A stretch of DNA of 64,000 bases from assembly GCF_004134945.1 (NCBI RefSeq), contig NZ_SBAP01000009.1, positions 1-64,000 of the forward strand. Reading direction: 5' to 3'. Positions 51,853 through 61,789 of the stretch are shown piece by piece (position 1 is the first letter of the stretch; each line of letters begins with the position of its first letter). Source of the stretch: Fusobacterium_C necrophorum_A (GTDB lineage Bacteria > Fusobacteriota > Fusobacteriia > Fusobacteriales > Fusobacteriaceae). The position numbers and the translations under genes were made by a program. The notes under the pieces were generated by a model, which was given only the letters and a program-made list of their open reading frames with translations, searched no databases and was not told where the DNA came from.

Positions 51853-52860
51853 ATGATTATATTAGGAATTGAGAGCTCTTGCGATGAAACTTCCATTGCA
51901 ATCATTCAAGACGGGAAAACAATTTTATCGAATTATATTTCATCTCAAATTGATATTCATAAAGAATATGGCGGGGTGGTACCGGAGATTGCTTCAAGAC
52001 AACATATTAAAAATATTGCGGCAATTTTGGAAGAAAGCTTAACAGAAGCAAAAATAAGTCTACAAGAGGTGGACTATATCGCAGTGACCTATGCCCCCGG
52101 ATTGATCGGAGCTCTATTGGTGGGAATTTCTTTTGCAAAAGCTTTGGCTTATGCGAATCATATTCCCTTGATTCCGGTTCATCATATCAAAGGGCATATC
52201 TATGCAAATTTTTTGGAACACGAAGTCGAGTTGCCATGTATTAGTTTGGTTGTTTCCGGAGGACATACCAATATTATTTATATGGACGAAAAGCATGAAT
52301 TTCATAATTTAGGAGGGACCTTGGACGATGCCGTGGGAGAAAGTTGTGATAAAGTGGCACGAGTATTGGGGTTGGGATATCCCGGAGGACCTATCATAGA
52401 TAAAATGTATTATCAAGGAAATCCTCAGTATTTAAAATTGACTAAGCCGAAAGTGAAAGAGTATGAGTTCAGCTTTTCCGGAATCAAAACGGCAGTGATC
52501 AACTTTGATCATAAAATGAAATTGAGAGGGGAGACTTATAAAAAAGAGGACTTGGCAGCCTCTTTTTTGCGGACTGTGGTCGATATTTTAACGGAAAAAA
52601 CGATTGCAGCCGCTAAAGAAAAAAAGGTAAAACATATTTTATTGGCAGGAGGAGTGGCAGCCAATTCTTTATTGAGAAAACAACTGTCGGAAAGAGCGGA
52701 ACAAGAGGGAATGAAACTATTATATCCAAGTATGCGACTTTGTACGGACAATGCCGCCATGATTGCGGAAGCTGCTTATTATAAGATTCAAAACGGAGGA
52801 AAAGCGGCAGGCTATGACTTGAATGGAATTGCTACTTTGGATATTCATCAGGATATTTAG
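51853..52860 (+). CDS. tsaD: tRNA threonylcarbamoyladenosine transferase subunit TsaD
   Basis: Catalytic subunit for the t6A modification at position 37 of ANN-decoding tRNAs. 335 residues, standard length. GIESSCDETSIAI at the N-terminus, VVPEIASRQHIKNI, the metal ligands in HHIKGHIYANF (about 113), SGGHTNI, GEScDKVARVLGLGYPGG and the C-terminal TDNAAMIAEAAY. It begins 12 bases after recX and ends 8 bases before a secreted-protein gene. Confidence 0.96.
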   Translation: MIILGIESSCDETSIAIIQDGKTILSNYISSQIDIHKEYGGVVPEIASRQHIKNIAAILEESLTEAKISLQEVDYIAVTYAPGLIGALLVGISFAKALAYANHIPLIPVHHIKGHIYANFLEHEVELPCISLVVSGGHTNIIYMDEKHEFHNLGGTLDDAVGESCDKVARVLGLGYPGGPIIDKMYYQGNPQYLKLTKPKVKEYEFSFSGIKTAVINFDHKMKLRGETYKKEDLAASFLRTVVDILTEKTIAAAKEKKVKHILLAGGVAANSLLRKQLSERAEQEGMKLLYPSMRLCTDNAAMIAEAAYYKIQNGGKAAGYDLNGIATLDIHQDI

Positions 52861-52868
52861 GAGGAAAC

Positions 52869-53525
52869 ATGAGAAAACTATTCCTATCTTTATGTATATT
52901 CTTACTATCTTTCTCCGGTTTTGCAATACAGAGTATCGGAAAGGCAAATGGAAGGGATTCGACAAGGCAAAATATCAACATGACTGTTTCGAACAAAGAG
53001 AAGCAACAGGAAGTGGAAGGAATGGTATTGGACGAAGAAGGCTACGCTATTGCGGAAGTTGTCTTGGAGGCAAAACAAAAGGGAAAGGTTCAGAACGTAC
53101 AAAGTGATAAGTATGGCAAATTTCAATTTTTGGTAGACTATGGCTTATTGAGTATTTTTGCTCAAAAAGAGGGTTTTTTGGCAGGGGGAGAAATTATCTC
53201 GGTTCGAGAGGGACGACCGATAAAAAATTTGCAGATTGTATTGAAAAAAAGATATTCCCATATTTTAGGAATTGTTACAGATGGAGTAAAAGCTCTTTCC
53301 GGCGTTACCGTTCGTCTGAGAAATGAAAATTTGGAAACCATAGATCAGGTGTTTTCAGATGCTTTGGGCTATTATCAATTCCGGAATATCGGAGATAATC
53401 AGAAAGTTGCCGTATCCGTTTATGAAGAGGGATTTCAGGAATACATATCCGACTTCTTTTTGGTAGATAAAAATTATGAGAAAGAGCACATTATTTTAAG
53501 AAAAAAAGAGAAGAATATGTTATAA
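52869..53525 (+). CDS. Secreted protein with carboxypeptidase-regulatory-like repeats
   Basis: 218 residues. Signal peptide (MRKLFLSLCIFLLSFSGFA, cleavage near residue 19) and two beta-sandwich units of the carboxypeptidase regulatory/Cna-B type: one from EVEGMVLDEEGYAIAEVVLEA (in short EGMVLDEEGYAIAEV) to about residue 125, and one with LGIVTDGVKALSGVTVRLRN and DALGYYQFRNI. No enzyme domain is attached. Probably a periplasmic or surface protein of unknown function. AGGAGG precedes ATG. Confidence 0.8.
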   Translation: MRKLFLSLCIFLLSFSGFAIQSIGKANGRDSTRQNINMTVSNKEKQQEVEGMVLDEEGYAIAEVVLEAKQKGKVQNVQSDKYGKFQFLVDYGLLSIFAQKEGFLAGGEIISVREGRPIKNLQIVLKKRYSHILGIVTDGVKALSGVTVRLRNENLETIDQVFSDALGYYQFRNIGDNQKVAVSVYEEGFQEYISDFFLVDKNYEKEHIILRKKEKNML

Positions 53526-53526
53526 T
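53518..53526 (+). promoter_or_regulatory. Extended -10 promoter of murA
   Basis: TGTTATAAT overlaps the stop region of the preceding gene; 32 bases before the chosen murA start. No clear -35. Confidence 0.45.
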
Positions 53527-53557
53527 ATAAAATAACTTATTTTTAAAGGAGAATATG

Positions 53558-54826
53558 ATGGTAGAGGCATTTCAAATTATTGGCGGGAAAGATTTAGTGG
53601 GAGAATTGACGGTGGAAGGGTCAAAAAATTCCACTTTGCCGATTATGATAGCTACTTTGGTGGCAAAAGGAAGATATGTTTTGAAAAATGTACCAAATTT
53701 GCGAGATATTCGAACTTTGGTAAAATTGCTGGAAAGTTTGGGACTGCAAATTACAAAGTTGGAGGATCATTCCTATGAAATTATCAATACAGGCTTGAGC
53801 AATTTAGAAGCCAGTTATGATTTAGTCAAAAAAATGAGGGCTTCTTTTTTGGTCATGGGGGGAATGTTGGCACATTCTAAAAAAGCAACTGTTTCTCTAC
53901 CGGGAGGATGTGCTATCGGTTCCAGACCGGTGGATTTGCACCTGAAGGGCTTTGAGCAATTAGGAGTACAAATTCATATTGATCACGGTTACGTCTATGC
54001 GGAGGCGGAAGAGCTCATTGGAAATGAAATTATATTGGATTTTCCAAGCGTAGGAGCAACGGAAAATATTATTATGGCCGCTGTGAAAGCCAAAGGAAAA
54101 ACTATTTTGGAAAATGCTGCGAAAGAACCTGAAATTGTGGATTTATGTAATTTTTTGAATAAAATGGGAGCAAAAATTACAGGAGCGGGAAGAAGCCGTT
54201 TGGAAATTGAAGGAGTGGAAGAACTGCACGCCTGTGAGCATAGCATCATTCCGGATAGAATTGTTGCGGGAACCTACATCATTGCCGCCATCCTATTTCA
54301 AGGCAAGATTCGTGTTCGTGGTGTTGTTCGGGAAGATTTGGCAAGCTTTCTTTCCAAACTGGAAGAAATGGGATTGAAATATGAAATAAAGGAAGGAGTT
54401 TTCACCGTATTATCCAAGTTGGAAGATTTAAAACCGGGAAAAATTACAACGATGCCGCATCCCGGATTCCCAACAGATTTACAATCTCCTATTATGACTT
54501 TAATGTGCTTTATTAAAGGAACCAGTGAGATTAAGGAAACCATTTTTGAAAATCGATTTATGCATGTACCGGAGTTGAATCGTATGGGAGCGAAAATTGA
54601 TATTGACGGATCCAAGGCGACGATTACGGGAGTGGATCACTTCTCTTCCGCGGAAGTAATGGCAAGCGATTTGCGAGCAGGGGCTTCTCTGGTGCTGGCG
54701 GCTTTAAAATCTCCGGGAAAAAGTATTGTCAATCGTATTTATCATGTGGATAGGGGTTATGAAAGTTTGGAAATAAAACTGCAAGCTTTGGGAGCGAATA
54801 TAGAGAGAATTAAGGTAGACGCATAA
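53558..54826 (+). CDS. murA: UDP-N-acetylglucosamine 1-carboxyvinyltransferase
   Basis: First committed step of peptidoglycan synthesis. 422 residues from ATG 53558, which has better spacing (six bases) to AAGGAG than the ATG three bases earlier. EGSKNSTLPIM carries the catalytic Lys, LPGGCAIGSRPVDLHL carries Cys118 (the fosfomycin target; Cys present, so sensitivity is expected), and TMPHPGFPTDLQSP and VDRGYESLEIKL follow. Downstream, rlmB begins after nine bases. Confidence 0.96.
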   Translation: MVEAFQIIGGKDLVGELTVEGSKNSTLPIMIATLVAKGRYVLKNVPNLRDIRTLVKLLESLGLQITKLEDHSYEIINTGLSNLEASYDLVKKMRASFLVMGGMLAHSKKATVSLPGGCAIGSRPVDLHLKGFEQLGVQIHIDHGYVYAEAEELIGNEIILDFPSVGATENIIMAAVKAKGKTILENAAKEPEIVDLCNFLNKMGAKITGAGRSRLEIEGVEELHACEHSIIPDRIVAGTYIIAAILFQGKIRVRGVVREDLASFLSKLEEMGLKYEIKEGVFTVLSKLEDLKPGKITTMPHPGFPTDLQSPIMTLMCFIKGTSEIKETIFENRFMHVPELNRMGAKIDIDGSKATITGVDHFSSAEVMASDLRAGASLVLAALKSPGKSIVNRIYHVDRGYESLEIKLQALGANIERIKVDA

Positions 54827-54835
54827 GGAGAGAGA

Positions 54836-55552
54836 ATGGAGAGAGTGATAGGGGTGAATCCTGTCCTGGAGGTCCTAAACAATCGGGAAAAGACAATTGA
54901 AAAATTGGAAGTATATAAGGGAGTACGAGGAGAAATATTGCAAAAAATACAAAGACTGGCTTCCGAAAGAAATGTAAAAATTTTTTATACGAATAAAAAA
55001 GTGGAAAATTCACAAGGTTTTTGTATTTTTTTGACAGACTATGATTACTATCAAGACTTTGATGAATTTTTAGAACGTATGGCAGGAAGATCACAGTCTA
55101 TTTTACTCATGTTGGATGAAATTCAGGATCCTCGAAATTTTGGGGCTTTAATCCGAAGTGCGGAGGTATTTGGGGTGGACGGCATTCTTATTCCGGAAAG
55201 AAATTCGGTTAGAATCAATGAAACCGTGGTCAAAACTTCGACGGGAGCGATTGAATATGTTCCGATTATCAAGGTAACGAATTTATCCAATGCAATTGAA
55301 AAATTGAAGAAGATAGATTATTGGGTGTACGGAGCCGCCGGAGAGGCGGAATTATCTTGTCAAGAAGAGCAATATCCGAAAAAAGTGGTTCTGATTCTCG
55401 GAAATGAGGGGACAGGGCTTCGAAAAAAAGTGAGAGAACACTGCGACAAACTGATTAAAATTGAGATGAGGGGAAAAATTAACTCTTTAAACGTATCCGT
55501 GGCGGGAGGAATTTTACTATCGGAAATTGCAAAGTTTCAAAAGTGGAAATGA
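54836..55552 (+). CDS. rlmB: 23S rRNA 2'-O-ribose methyltransferase (RlmB/TrmH family)
   Basis: 238-residue SPOUT methyltransferase. N-terminal substrate-binding domain starting GVNPVLEVLNNREKTIEKL and catalytic domain with the three SpoU motifs: LDEIQDPRNFGALIRSAE, VVLILGNEGTGLRK and INSLNVSVAGGILLSEI. It most likely modifies G2251 of 23S rRNA; other TrmH-type targets cannot be excluded. The order rlmB then SigH-like sigma factor is also known from Firmicutes. Confidence 0.9.
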   Translation: MERVIGVNPVLEVLNNREKTIEKLEVYKGVRGEILQKIQRLASERNVKIFYTNKKVENSQGFCIFLTDYDYYQDFDEFLERMAGRSQSILLMLDEIQDPRNFGALIRSAEVFGVDGILIPERNSVRINETVVKTSTGAIEYVPIIKVTNLSNAIEKLKKIDYWVYGAAGEAELSCQEEQYPKKVVLILGNEGTGLRKKVREHCDKLIKIEMRGKINSLNVSVAGGILLSEIAKFQKWK

Positions 55553-55561
55553 GGCAAAAAA

Positions 55562-56155
55562 TTGAATTTAGAGCAGGAAAATATACCGGAAGAATTGATT
55601 GAGAAAGCAAAAAACGGAGATCAGGAAGCCATTACCTTTATCATAGAGCGTTATCAAAATGTGATTTCCATGAGTGCGAGTCATTATTATATGGTCGGAG
55701 CGGAGAAACAGGATTTACTTCAGGAAGGAATGTTGGGCTTATTGAAGGCGTTAAAGGCATACGATAAAGAAAAATCTTCTTTTCGTACCTTTGCGATTCT
55801 TTGCATTCGCAGACAATTAATTTCTGCCATTAAGGCTTCCAATACGAAAAAAAATCTGGTATTTCATCATGCTGTGATCAAAAATCCTTTGTTGGGAGAG
55901 GAAGAATTATTGGGAAAAAGTTCCTATGATCCGGAGGAACTCTATTTATCCAAGGAGAAAATTCAGGAATATTATCAATATATTCAGGAAAGTTTCAGTG
56001 CTTTTGAGAAGGAAATTTTTCACTATATGATACAGGGGTATTCCTATCGTGAAATAGGAATGATTCTTACAAAAAATAGTAAAAGTATTGATAATGCTTT
56101 TCAACGAATTAAGAAAAAAAGTGAAGTATGGCTTCAGAAATATAATTTAGAATAG
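55562..56155 (+). CDS. Sigma-70 family sigma factor, SigH-like
   Basis: 197 residues from TTG 55562 with GAGG six bases upstream. Region 2: FIIERYQNVISMSASHYYMVGAEKQ in part, with QDLLQEGMLGLLKALKAYD (about residue 52) and FRTFAILCIRRQLISAIK (promoter melting/-10). Region 4: YMIQGYSYREIGMILTKNSKSIDNAFQRIK, seen as YSYREIGMIL and SIDNAFQRIKKK. Resembles SigH of Bacillus, which controls competence and transition-state genes; regulon here unknown. Confidence 0.87.
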   Translation: MNLEQENIPEELIEKAKNGDQEAITFIIERYQNVISMSASHYYMVGAEKQDLLQEGMLGLLKALKAYDKEKSSFRTFAILCIRRQLISAIKASNTKKNLVFHHAVIKNPLLGEEELLGKSSYDPEELYLSKEKIQEYYQYIQESFSAFEKEIFHYMIQGYSYREIGMILTKNSKSIDNAFQRIKKKSEVWLQKYNLE

Positions 56156-56172
56156 GTTAGAGGTGAAGAAGT

Positions 56173-58731
56173 TTGAAGGAGTATGTTTTTAGAGAGGTAG
56201 AACAAAAATGGCAAGAAAAATGGGAAAAAGATCAAGTATTTAAAGGAAGCAATGTAGTAGAAGGAAAAGAAAACTATTATGTTTTGGAGATGCTCCCTTA
56301 TCCGTCAGGAAAATTACACGTAGGTCATGCGAGAAATTATACCATAGGAGATGTCATTGCACGATATAAAAGAATGAAAGGTTATAATGTCCTTCATCCT
56401 ATGGGATGGGATTCCTTTGGATTGCCGGCGGAAAATGCTGCAATTCAAAACGGAGCACATCCTGCAACATGGACGAAAGCCAATATTGAAAATATGAGAA
56501 GACAATTGAAACTATTAGGGTTTTCTTATGATTGGGATAGAGAAATTGCCAGTTATACTCCGGAATACTACAAATGGAATCAATGGATTTTTAAAAAGAT
56601 GTATGAAAAAGGATTGGTCTATAAAAAGAAGTCTTTAGTAAATTGGTGCCCCGATTGTCAGACGGTTTTGGCGAACGAACAGGTAGAGGACGGAAAATGT
56701 TGGCGGCATAGTAAAACTACCGTCATTCAAAAAGAATTGGAACAATGGTTTTTCAAAATTACGGATTATGCAGATGAATTACTGGAAGGTCATGAAGAAC
56801 TTCGAGGAGGTTGGCCTGAAAAAGTTTTGACGATGCAAAAAAACTGGATTGGAAAATCATTTGGAACCGAAGTTGTCTTTCAAGTCGTGGAAAATAATAT
56901 GGAACTTCCCGTATTTACGACAAGAGTGGATACGATTTATGGAGTGACCTATGCGGTAGTGGCACCGGAACATCCGATAGTAGATGAAATTTTGAAAGTA
57001 AATCCGAGTATAAAATCGGCGGTTATGGCTATGAAAAATATGGATGTCATAGAGAGAACTGCAGAGGGAAAAGAGAAGAATGGAATTGATACCACTTGGC
57101 ATGTCAGAAATCCATATAATCAAAAAGAAGTTCCTCTATGGATCGGAGACTATGTGTTGATGAACTATGGAACGGGAGCGGTTATGGCTGTTCCTGCACA
57201 TGATGAGAGAGATTATGCCTTTGCTAAAAAATATAATTTGGATATCAAAGCGGTCATCGTTCCGATGGACAAGAACCCGGTACTTCCTTTCGTAGAAGAC
57301 GGAGTGGTACAAGCTTCGGCAGAAGAGTTCAATGGAATTTCCAACAGGGAAGCTCTTGTAAAAATGGCGGAGTTTGGAGAGAAAAAAGGTTTTGCCAAGA
57401 GAACTTTTAAATATCGATTGAAAGACTGGGGTGTATCACGACAAAGATATTGGGGAACTCCAATTCCGGTATTATACTGTGAAACATGTGGAGAAGTGTT
57501 GGAAAAAGATGAAAATTTACCTGTGATGTTGCCGGAAGACATTCAATTTTCAGGAAATGGAAATCCTTTGGAAACATCAGAATCTTTTAAAAATGCTATC
57601 TGTCCTTGTTGCGGAGGCCCTGCGAGAAGAGATACTGATACAATGGACACTTTCGTAGATTCTTCTTGGTATTTCTTACGATATTGTGATTCCAAGAATC
57701 AGGATCTCCCTTTTGATAAAAAAATTGTAGACGGATGGACGCCGGTAGATCAATACATTGGAGGAGTCGAACATGCCGTGATGCATTTGCTATATGCAAG
57801 ATTTTTCCATAAAATGTTACGAGATTTAGGTTATCTGTCTTCCAATGAGCCGTTTAAACGATTATTAACACAAGGAATGGTATTGGGACCGTCTTATTAT
57901 TCCGCAGCGGAAAATCGTTTCTTATTTGCGGAAGAAGTGGAATTACGAGGAGAAAAAGCTTTTTCGAAAAAAACAGGAGAGGAATTGCTTGTCAAAGTTG
58001 AAAAAATGTCAAAATCTAAAAATAACGGGGTAGATCCGGAAGAAATGATTTTGAAATATGGAGCAGATACTACAAGACTTTTCATTATGTTTGCCGCTCC
58101 TCCTGAAAAAGAATTGGAATGGAATGAAAACGGTTTGATAGGAGCTTATCGTTTCTTGACAAGAGTATGGCGATTGGTATTGGAAAATCAGGATCATATT
58201 TCTTTGGAAAAAATTGATTATACAGCAATTTCTAAGGCAGATAAGGCTTTGATTATTAAGTTAAATCAAACCATTAAAAAAGTAACGGAGTCCATAGAAA
58301 ATGACTATCATTTTAATACCTCTATTGCGGCAATTATGGAGTTATTGAATGAAATACAGGCATATAAATCTGATTCTGAACAATATACAAGAGTGTTGGG
58401 AGAAGCCTTGAAACAAATTGTGATTATGCTATCTCCTTTCGTGCCTCATTTCTGTGAAGAATTGTGGGAAAGTATTGGGGAAACAGGCTATGTTTCGGAT
58501 CAGGAATGGCCGGTATACGATGAAAAATACATTACGACGGACGATGTGATTATGGCAATTCAAGTCAACGGGAAGATGAGAGGAAGTCTGGAAGTGGAAC
58601 GAGGAACTTCGAAAGAGGAAATTGAAACCCTTGCACTATCTGTTCCGAATGTCATGAAACATATGGAAGGGAAAGCTTTGACAAAAATAATTGTTGTTCC
58701 AAATAAAATCGTAAATATTGTGGTAAAATAG
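56173..58731 (+). CDS. leuS: Leucyl-tRNA synthetase
   Basis: 852 residues. TTG start with AGAGGTG eight bases upstream. Class I motifs: PYPSGKLHVGHARNY (HIGH, about residue 41) and VEKMSKSKNNGVDP (KMSKS). The editing domain TTRVDTIYGVTYAVVAPEHP lies in the middle (as TRVDTIYG), and a cysteine-bearing part (YCETCGEVLE, CPCCGGPARRDTDTMDTFVD) precedes the second half of the catalytic core. tRNA-Leu genes TAG and TAA occur elsewhere in the window. Confidence 0.97.
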   Translation: MKEYVFREVEQKWQEKWEKDQVFKGSNVVEGKENYYVLEMLPYPSGKLHVGHARNYTIGDVIARYKRMKGYNVLHPMGWDSFGLPAENAAIQNGAHPATWTKANIENMRRQLKLLGFSYDWDREIASYTPEYYKWNQWIFKKMYEKGLVYKKKSLVNWCPDCQTVLANEQVEDGKCWRHSKTTVIQKELEQWFFKITDYADELLEGHEELRGGWPEKVLTMQKNWIGKSFGTEVVFQVVENNMELPVFTTRVDTIYGVTYAVVAPEHPIVDEILKVNPSIKSAVMAMKNMDVIERTAEGKEKNGIDTTWHVRNPYNQKEVPLWIGDYVLMNYGTGAVMAVPAHDERDYAFAKKYNLDIKAVIVPMDKNPVLPFVEDGVVQASAEEFNGISNREALVKMAEFGEKKGFAKRTFKYRLKDWGVSRQRYWGTPIPVLYCETCGEVLEKDENLPVMLPEDIQFSGNGNPLETSESFKNAICPCCGGPARRDTDTMDTFVDSSWYFLRYCDSKNQDLPFDKKIVDGWTPVDQYIGGVEHAVMHLLYARFFHKMLRDLGYLSSNEPFKRLLTQGMVLGPSYYSAAENRFLFAEEVELRGEKAFSKKTGEELLVKVEKMSKSKNNGVDPEEMILKYGADTTRLFIMFAAPPEKELEWNENGLIGAYRFLTRVWRLVLENQDHISLEKIDYTAISKADKALIIKLNQTIKKVTESIENDYHFNTSIAAIMELLNEIQAYKSDSEQYTRVLGEALKQIVIMLSPFVPHFCEELWESIGETGYVSDQEWPVYDEKYITTDDVIMAIQVNGKMRGSLEVERGTSKEEIETLALSVPNVMKHMEGKALTKIIVVPNKIVNIVVK

Positions 58732-58743
58732 AAAGGGAAAATT

Positions 58744-59826
58744 ATGGCAGATATTGTCTGTGATACGAGATTGCAGAAAAGAAAAAACCCCTTGGTGGTC
58801 ATTGTCACGCATGGAGATGCAGACGGTTTAGTAGCTGCTACCATTGTGAAAGCCTTTGAGGAAAGAATAAATCCGGAACAGAGTTTTTTAATTTTTAGCG
58901 GAATGGATGTGACAGAGGAACAGACGGAAAGACTCTTTGATTATATTTGTAAGTATAATGATTTGGGAATACGAGATAAAATCTATATTTTGGATAGACC
59001 CATTCCTCCTTTGGGGTGGTTAGCCATGGGATATTTATGTGATGTCCCCATGATTCATATTGATCATCATATTACCAATCATCCGGATACCTATAGTTTT
59101 CATGAAAGAGGGAAACGAATTTCACATCGTTGGTCGGAAGAAGAAAGTGCAGCTTTTTTAAGTTTGGAGTTCTTTAAAACTTGGATAGAACGAGGAGAAG
59201 AATACGAAAGGCTTTACCGTTCTTTCTATGACTTGGCAAAGGCAACTTCAGAATGGGACACCTTTCATTGGAAACAGTTGGGAGAAACCCTTACGGATGC
59301 ACTCTGGAAGAAAAAGGCTTTGGCAATCAATGCGGCGGAAAAGCTATTGGGAAGTGTAGGATTCTACAGAGCCATTCAGGAAAATATAGGGACTGAGCAA
59401 TATAGTCAAGATCTATTCGGATATTTTTTCCGTTTGCAAGATGCTTATGATCATCAATTTCAAAATGCCTATGATTTTGCCAAAAGAAGTATCACAGAAT
59501 ATATATTTCGAAATCATAGAATTGGAGTTATCTACGGAGTGGATGTCAATTATCAATCTATGATAGCGGACTGCCTTTTTTTAGATAAGAAATATCAATT
59601 TGATATCATTGCATTTGTAAATATATATGGAACTGTTTCTTTCCGTGGAAAAGGAAATTTTGATGTGAGTATCTTAGCCCAGAAATTGGGGGAATTTTGT
59701 GGACATTCCGGTGGCGGACATAAGAATGCTTCCGGTTGCAAAATCTATAATCGGGATCGTTTTAAGGAGAATTTATTAGAACTTTTCTATGAATCTATGG
59801 ATGCATTAAAATTGGGAAATTTTTAA
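58744..59826 (+). CDS. DHH-family phosphoesterase
   Basis: 360 residues. DHH motifs: VTHGDADGLVAATI (about residue 20), then IHIDHHITNHPDT (about 102), and the C-terminal DHHA1 domain GHSGGGHKNASG (about 320). This set fits oligoribonuclease/pAp-phosphatase or related DHH enzymes, but the N-terminal part (residues 1-18 and 120-250) does not match NrnA well enough to name it. GGGAAA precedes ATG; it follows leuS after 12 bases. Confidence 0.8.
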   Translation: MADIVCDTRLQKRKNPLVVIVTHGDADGLVAATIVKAFEERINPEQSFLIFSGMDVTEEQTERLFDYICKYNDLGIRDKIYILDRPIPPLGWLAMGYLCDVPMIHIDHHITNHPDTYSFHERGKRISHRWSEEESAAFLSLEFFKTWIERGEEYERLYRSFYDLAKATSEWDTFHWKQLGETLTDALWKKKALAINAAEKLLGSVGFYRAIQENIGTEQYSQDLFGYFFRLQDAYDHQFQNAYDFAKRSITEYIFRNHRIGVIYGVDVNYQSMIADCLFLDKKYQFDIIAFVNIYGTVSFRGKGNFDVSILAQKLGEFCGHSGGGHKNASGCKIYNRDRFKENLLELFYESMDALKLGNF

Positions 59827-59837
59827 TCGAAGGGGAA

Positions 59838-59866
59838 GGGGACGAAAAAAGTCCCCCCTTTTTTAT
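59838..59866 (+). terminator. Terminator after the DHH gene
   Basis: GGGGAC (59838-59843) pairs with GTCCCC (59851-59856) around GAAAAAA, followed by CC and TTTTTTTT-type T run. Confidence 0.75.
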
Positions 59867-59943
59867 TAAAAATAAGTATACAAAAGATAAAAATTAGAGT
59901 ATGATAAATAGGCTAAATATTTTGTAAAATAAAGGAATCAAAA

Positions 59944-60507
59944 ATGAAAAAAGCAATTTTTTTAGATAGAGACGGAACTCTCAATGTAGAGAAGAAATAT
60001 TTATACCAAGAAAAAGATTTAGAATTTGAGAAGGGAACTGTGGAAGCTCTTTCCATTTTAAGGGATTTGGGCTATCTTTTGATCGTGGTAACAAACCAGT
60101 CCGGAATCGCCAGACAGTATTATACGGAAGAGGATTTGAAGAGTTTTCACCAGGCTTTCCAAAGAAAATTATCTGCTTTTGGTCTGAAAATAGATAAATT
60201 CTATTACTGTCCTCATCATTTAGAAGAAGGAATCGGAGAATACAAAGTGGATTGTTCTTGTCGAAAGCCGAAGCCGGGAATGTTGGAACAAGGAATCTTG
60301 GAATTTGAGATTGATCGAAAGTCTTCTTATATGGTGGGGGACAAATATGCGGATGTGCAAGCCGGAATGGCAGCAGGAGTTTCCCCTATTTTAGTACGAA
60401 CAGGTTACGGAAAAGAGGAAGAACAAAAATTACAGGAAGGAGAGGCAAGGGTTTTTGATAACTTGTTGGCCTTTGCTCAGGATAGAAAACAAAGGGAGAG
60501 TTTATAA
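59944..60507 (+). CDS. gmhB: D-glycero-beta-D-manno-heptose-1,7-bisphosphate 7-phosphatase
   Basis: HAD phosphatase of ADP-heptose synthesis, giving the donor used by the heptosyltransferases near 47-50 kb. 187 residues: FLDRDGTLNVEKKYLY (catalytic Asp pair, residues 7 and 9), VVTNQSGIARQYY, the zinc loop YCPHHLEEGIGEYKVDCSCR in its parts CPHH and CSCRKPKPGM, and MVGDKYADVQAG. Histidinol phosphatase is the alternative in this family; the LPS context favours GmhB. Confidence 0.88.
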   Translation: MKKAIFLDRDGTLNVEKKYLYQEKDLEFEKGTVEALSILRDLGYLLIVVTNQSGIARQYYTEEDLKSFHQAFQRKLSAFGLKIDKFYYCPHHLEEGIGEYKVDCSCRKPKPGMLEQGILEFEIDRKSSYMVGDKYADVQAGMAAGVSPILVRTGYGKEEEQKLQEGEARVFDNLLAFAQDRKQRESL

Positions 60508-60508
60508 G

Positions 60509-61789
60509 ATGAAATTGTTGTGTCAGATATTGCAAAAAAAAATTTCACATTTGAAAGAACTTTCGATTCAAAATGTTGTAATGGACAGTCGAAAAGTTGT
60601 GGCAGGCTCCTTATTTTTTGCAATTCAGAATGGGAATCGGTATGTTTCGGAAGCTTTGGAGAAAGGAGCAAGTATTGTTATTGCAGATCACTATTTCGAG
60701 CCTCATGAAAGGGTGATTCCGGTAAAAGATACGGTTCTTTTTATGCAAGAATTGGCAGCGGAATATAGAAGCTTTTTAAAAACGAAGCTTATTGCCATTA
60801 CAGGAAGTAATGGAAAGACAACTACAAAAGACATTGTTTATGCTATCTTGTCAAAAACATTTCCAACCAAAAAAACATCAGGAAACTACAATAATCATAT
60901 CGGTTTGCCATTTACTATTTTGAATTTGGAAGAAGGGGATGAATTTGCGGTTTTGGAAATGGGGATGAGTTCTTTTGGAGAGATTGATGCCTTAGGAAAA
61001 ATTGCAAGACCTGACTACGGAATCATTACCAATATCGGAGACTCTCATTTGGAGTTTTTGAAAACGAGAGAAAATGTTTTTAAAGCAAAAACAGAATTAT
61101 TGCCATATCTTCCCCAAGGTCATTTTATTACAAACGGAGATGATATTTTCTTAAAGAAGGTTTCAGGTGTGCATGTAGGCTATGGAGAGGGAAATGATTA
61201 TCGCATTGTTTCCTATCAGAAAAAAGAAAGAAAAACTTCTTTTCAAGTTCGTGGAAAGGATTATGAAATTGGTTTAGAGGGAAAACACAATGTGATGAAC
61301 GCCGCTATGGGAATTGCCCTTGCAGAGATGATAGGAATGAAGCCGGAGGAAATTCGGAGAAATTTGTCTCAGATTGAATTAAGCCCTATGAGATTTGAGC
61401 GTTCGGAATATCAAGGAACGGAATACATCAATGATGCTTACAATGCCAGTCCGATTTCTATGTTTGCAGCTTTGGACAGCTTGGAAGAGATGAAAGCGGA
61501 ATGTAAATTTGCCGTGTTGGGAGATATGTTGGAATTGGGAGAAAGAGAAATAGAATTTCACAAAGAGGTGATACAAAAAGCAGTTTCCTGCCATTTACAA
61601 GCGGTTCTTCTCTATGGAGTTCGTATGAAACAGGCTCTTCATGAACTTCCTTTTCATGAGGGCTTACATCATTTTGAAAACAAGGAAGCAATTCAAGAAT
61701 ATTTGAGAAAATTTTCTAAAAAAACAGTTTTAATCAAGGCTTCCAGAGGAATGAAATTGGAAGAGATTATAGAGGGGGAGGAAAAATAA
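60509..61789 (+). CDS. murF: UDP-MurNAc-tripeptide:D-Ala-D-Ala ligase
   Basis: Adds D-Ala-D-Ala to the peptidoglycan precursor. 426 residues from ATG 60509, with GGGAGAG eight bases upstream. VVMDSRKVVAGSLFFAI at the N-terminus, ATP site ITGSNGKTTTKDIV (about residue 96), TSGNYNNHIGLPFTIL, LEMGMSSFGEI, and GKHNVMNAAMGIAL. The next gene, mraY, starts within the murF stop codon region (one-base overlap). Confidence 0.95.
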   Translation: MKLLCQILQKKISHLKELSIQNVVMDSRKVVAGSLFFAIQNGNRYVSEALEKGASIVIADHYFEPHERVIPVKDTVLFMQELAAEYRSFLKTKLIAITGSNGKTTTKDIVYAILSKTFPTKKTSGNYNNHIGLPFTILNLEEGDEFAVLEMGMSSFGEIDALGKIARPDYGIITNIGDSHLEFLKTRENVFKAKTELLPYLPQGHFITNGDDIFLKKVSGVHVGYGEGNDYRIVSYQKKERKTSFQVRGKDYEIGLEGKHNVMNAAMGIALAEMIGMKPEEIRRNLSQIELSPMRFERSEYQGTEYINDAYNASPISMFAALDSLEEMKAECKFAVLGDMLELGEREIEFHKEVIQKAVSCHLQAVLLYGVRMKQALHELPFHEGLHHFENKEAIQEYLRKFSKKTVLIKASRGMKLEEIIEGEEK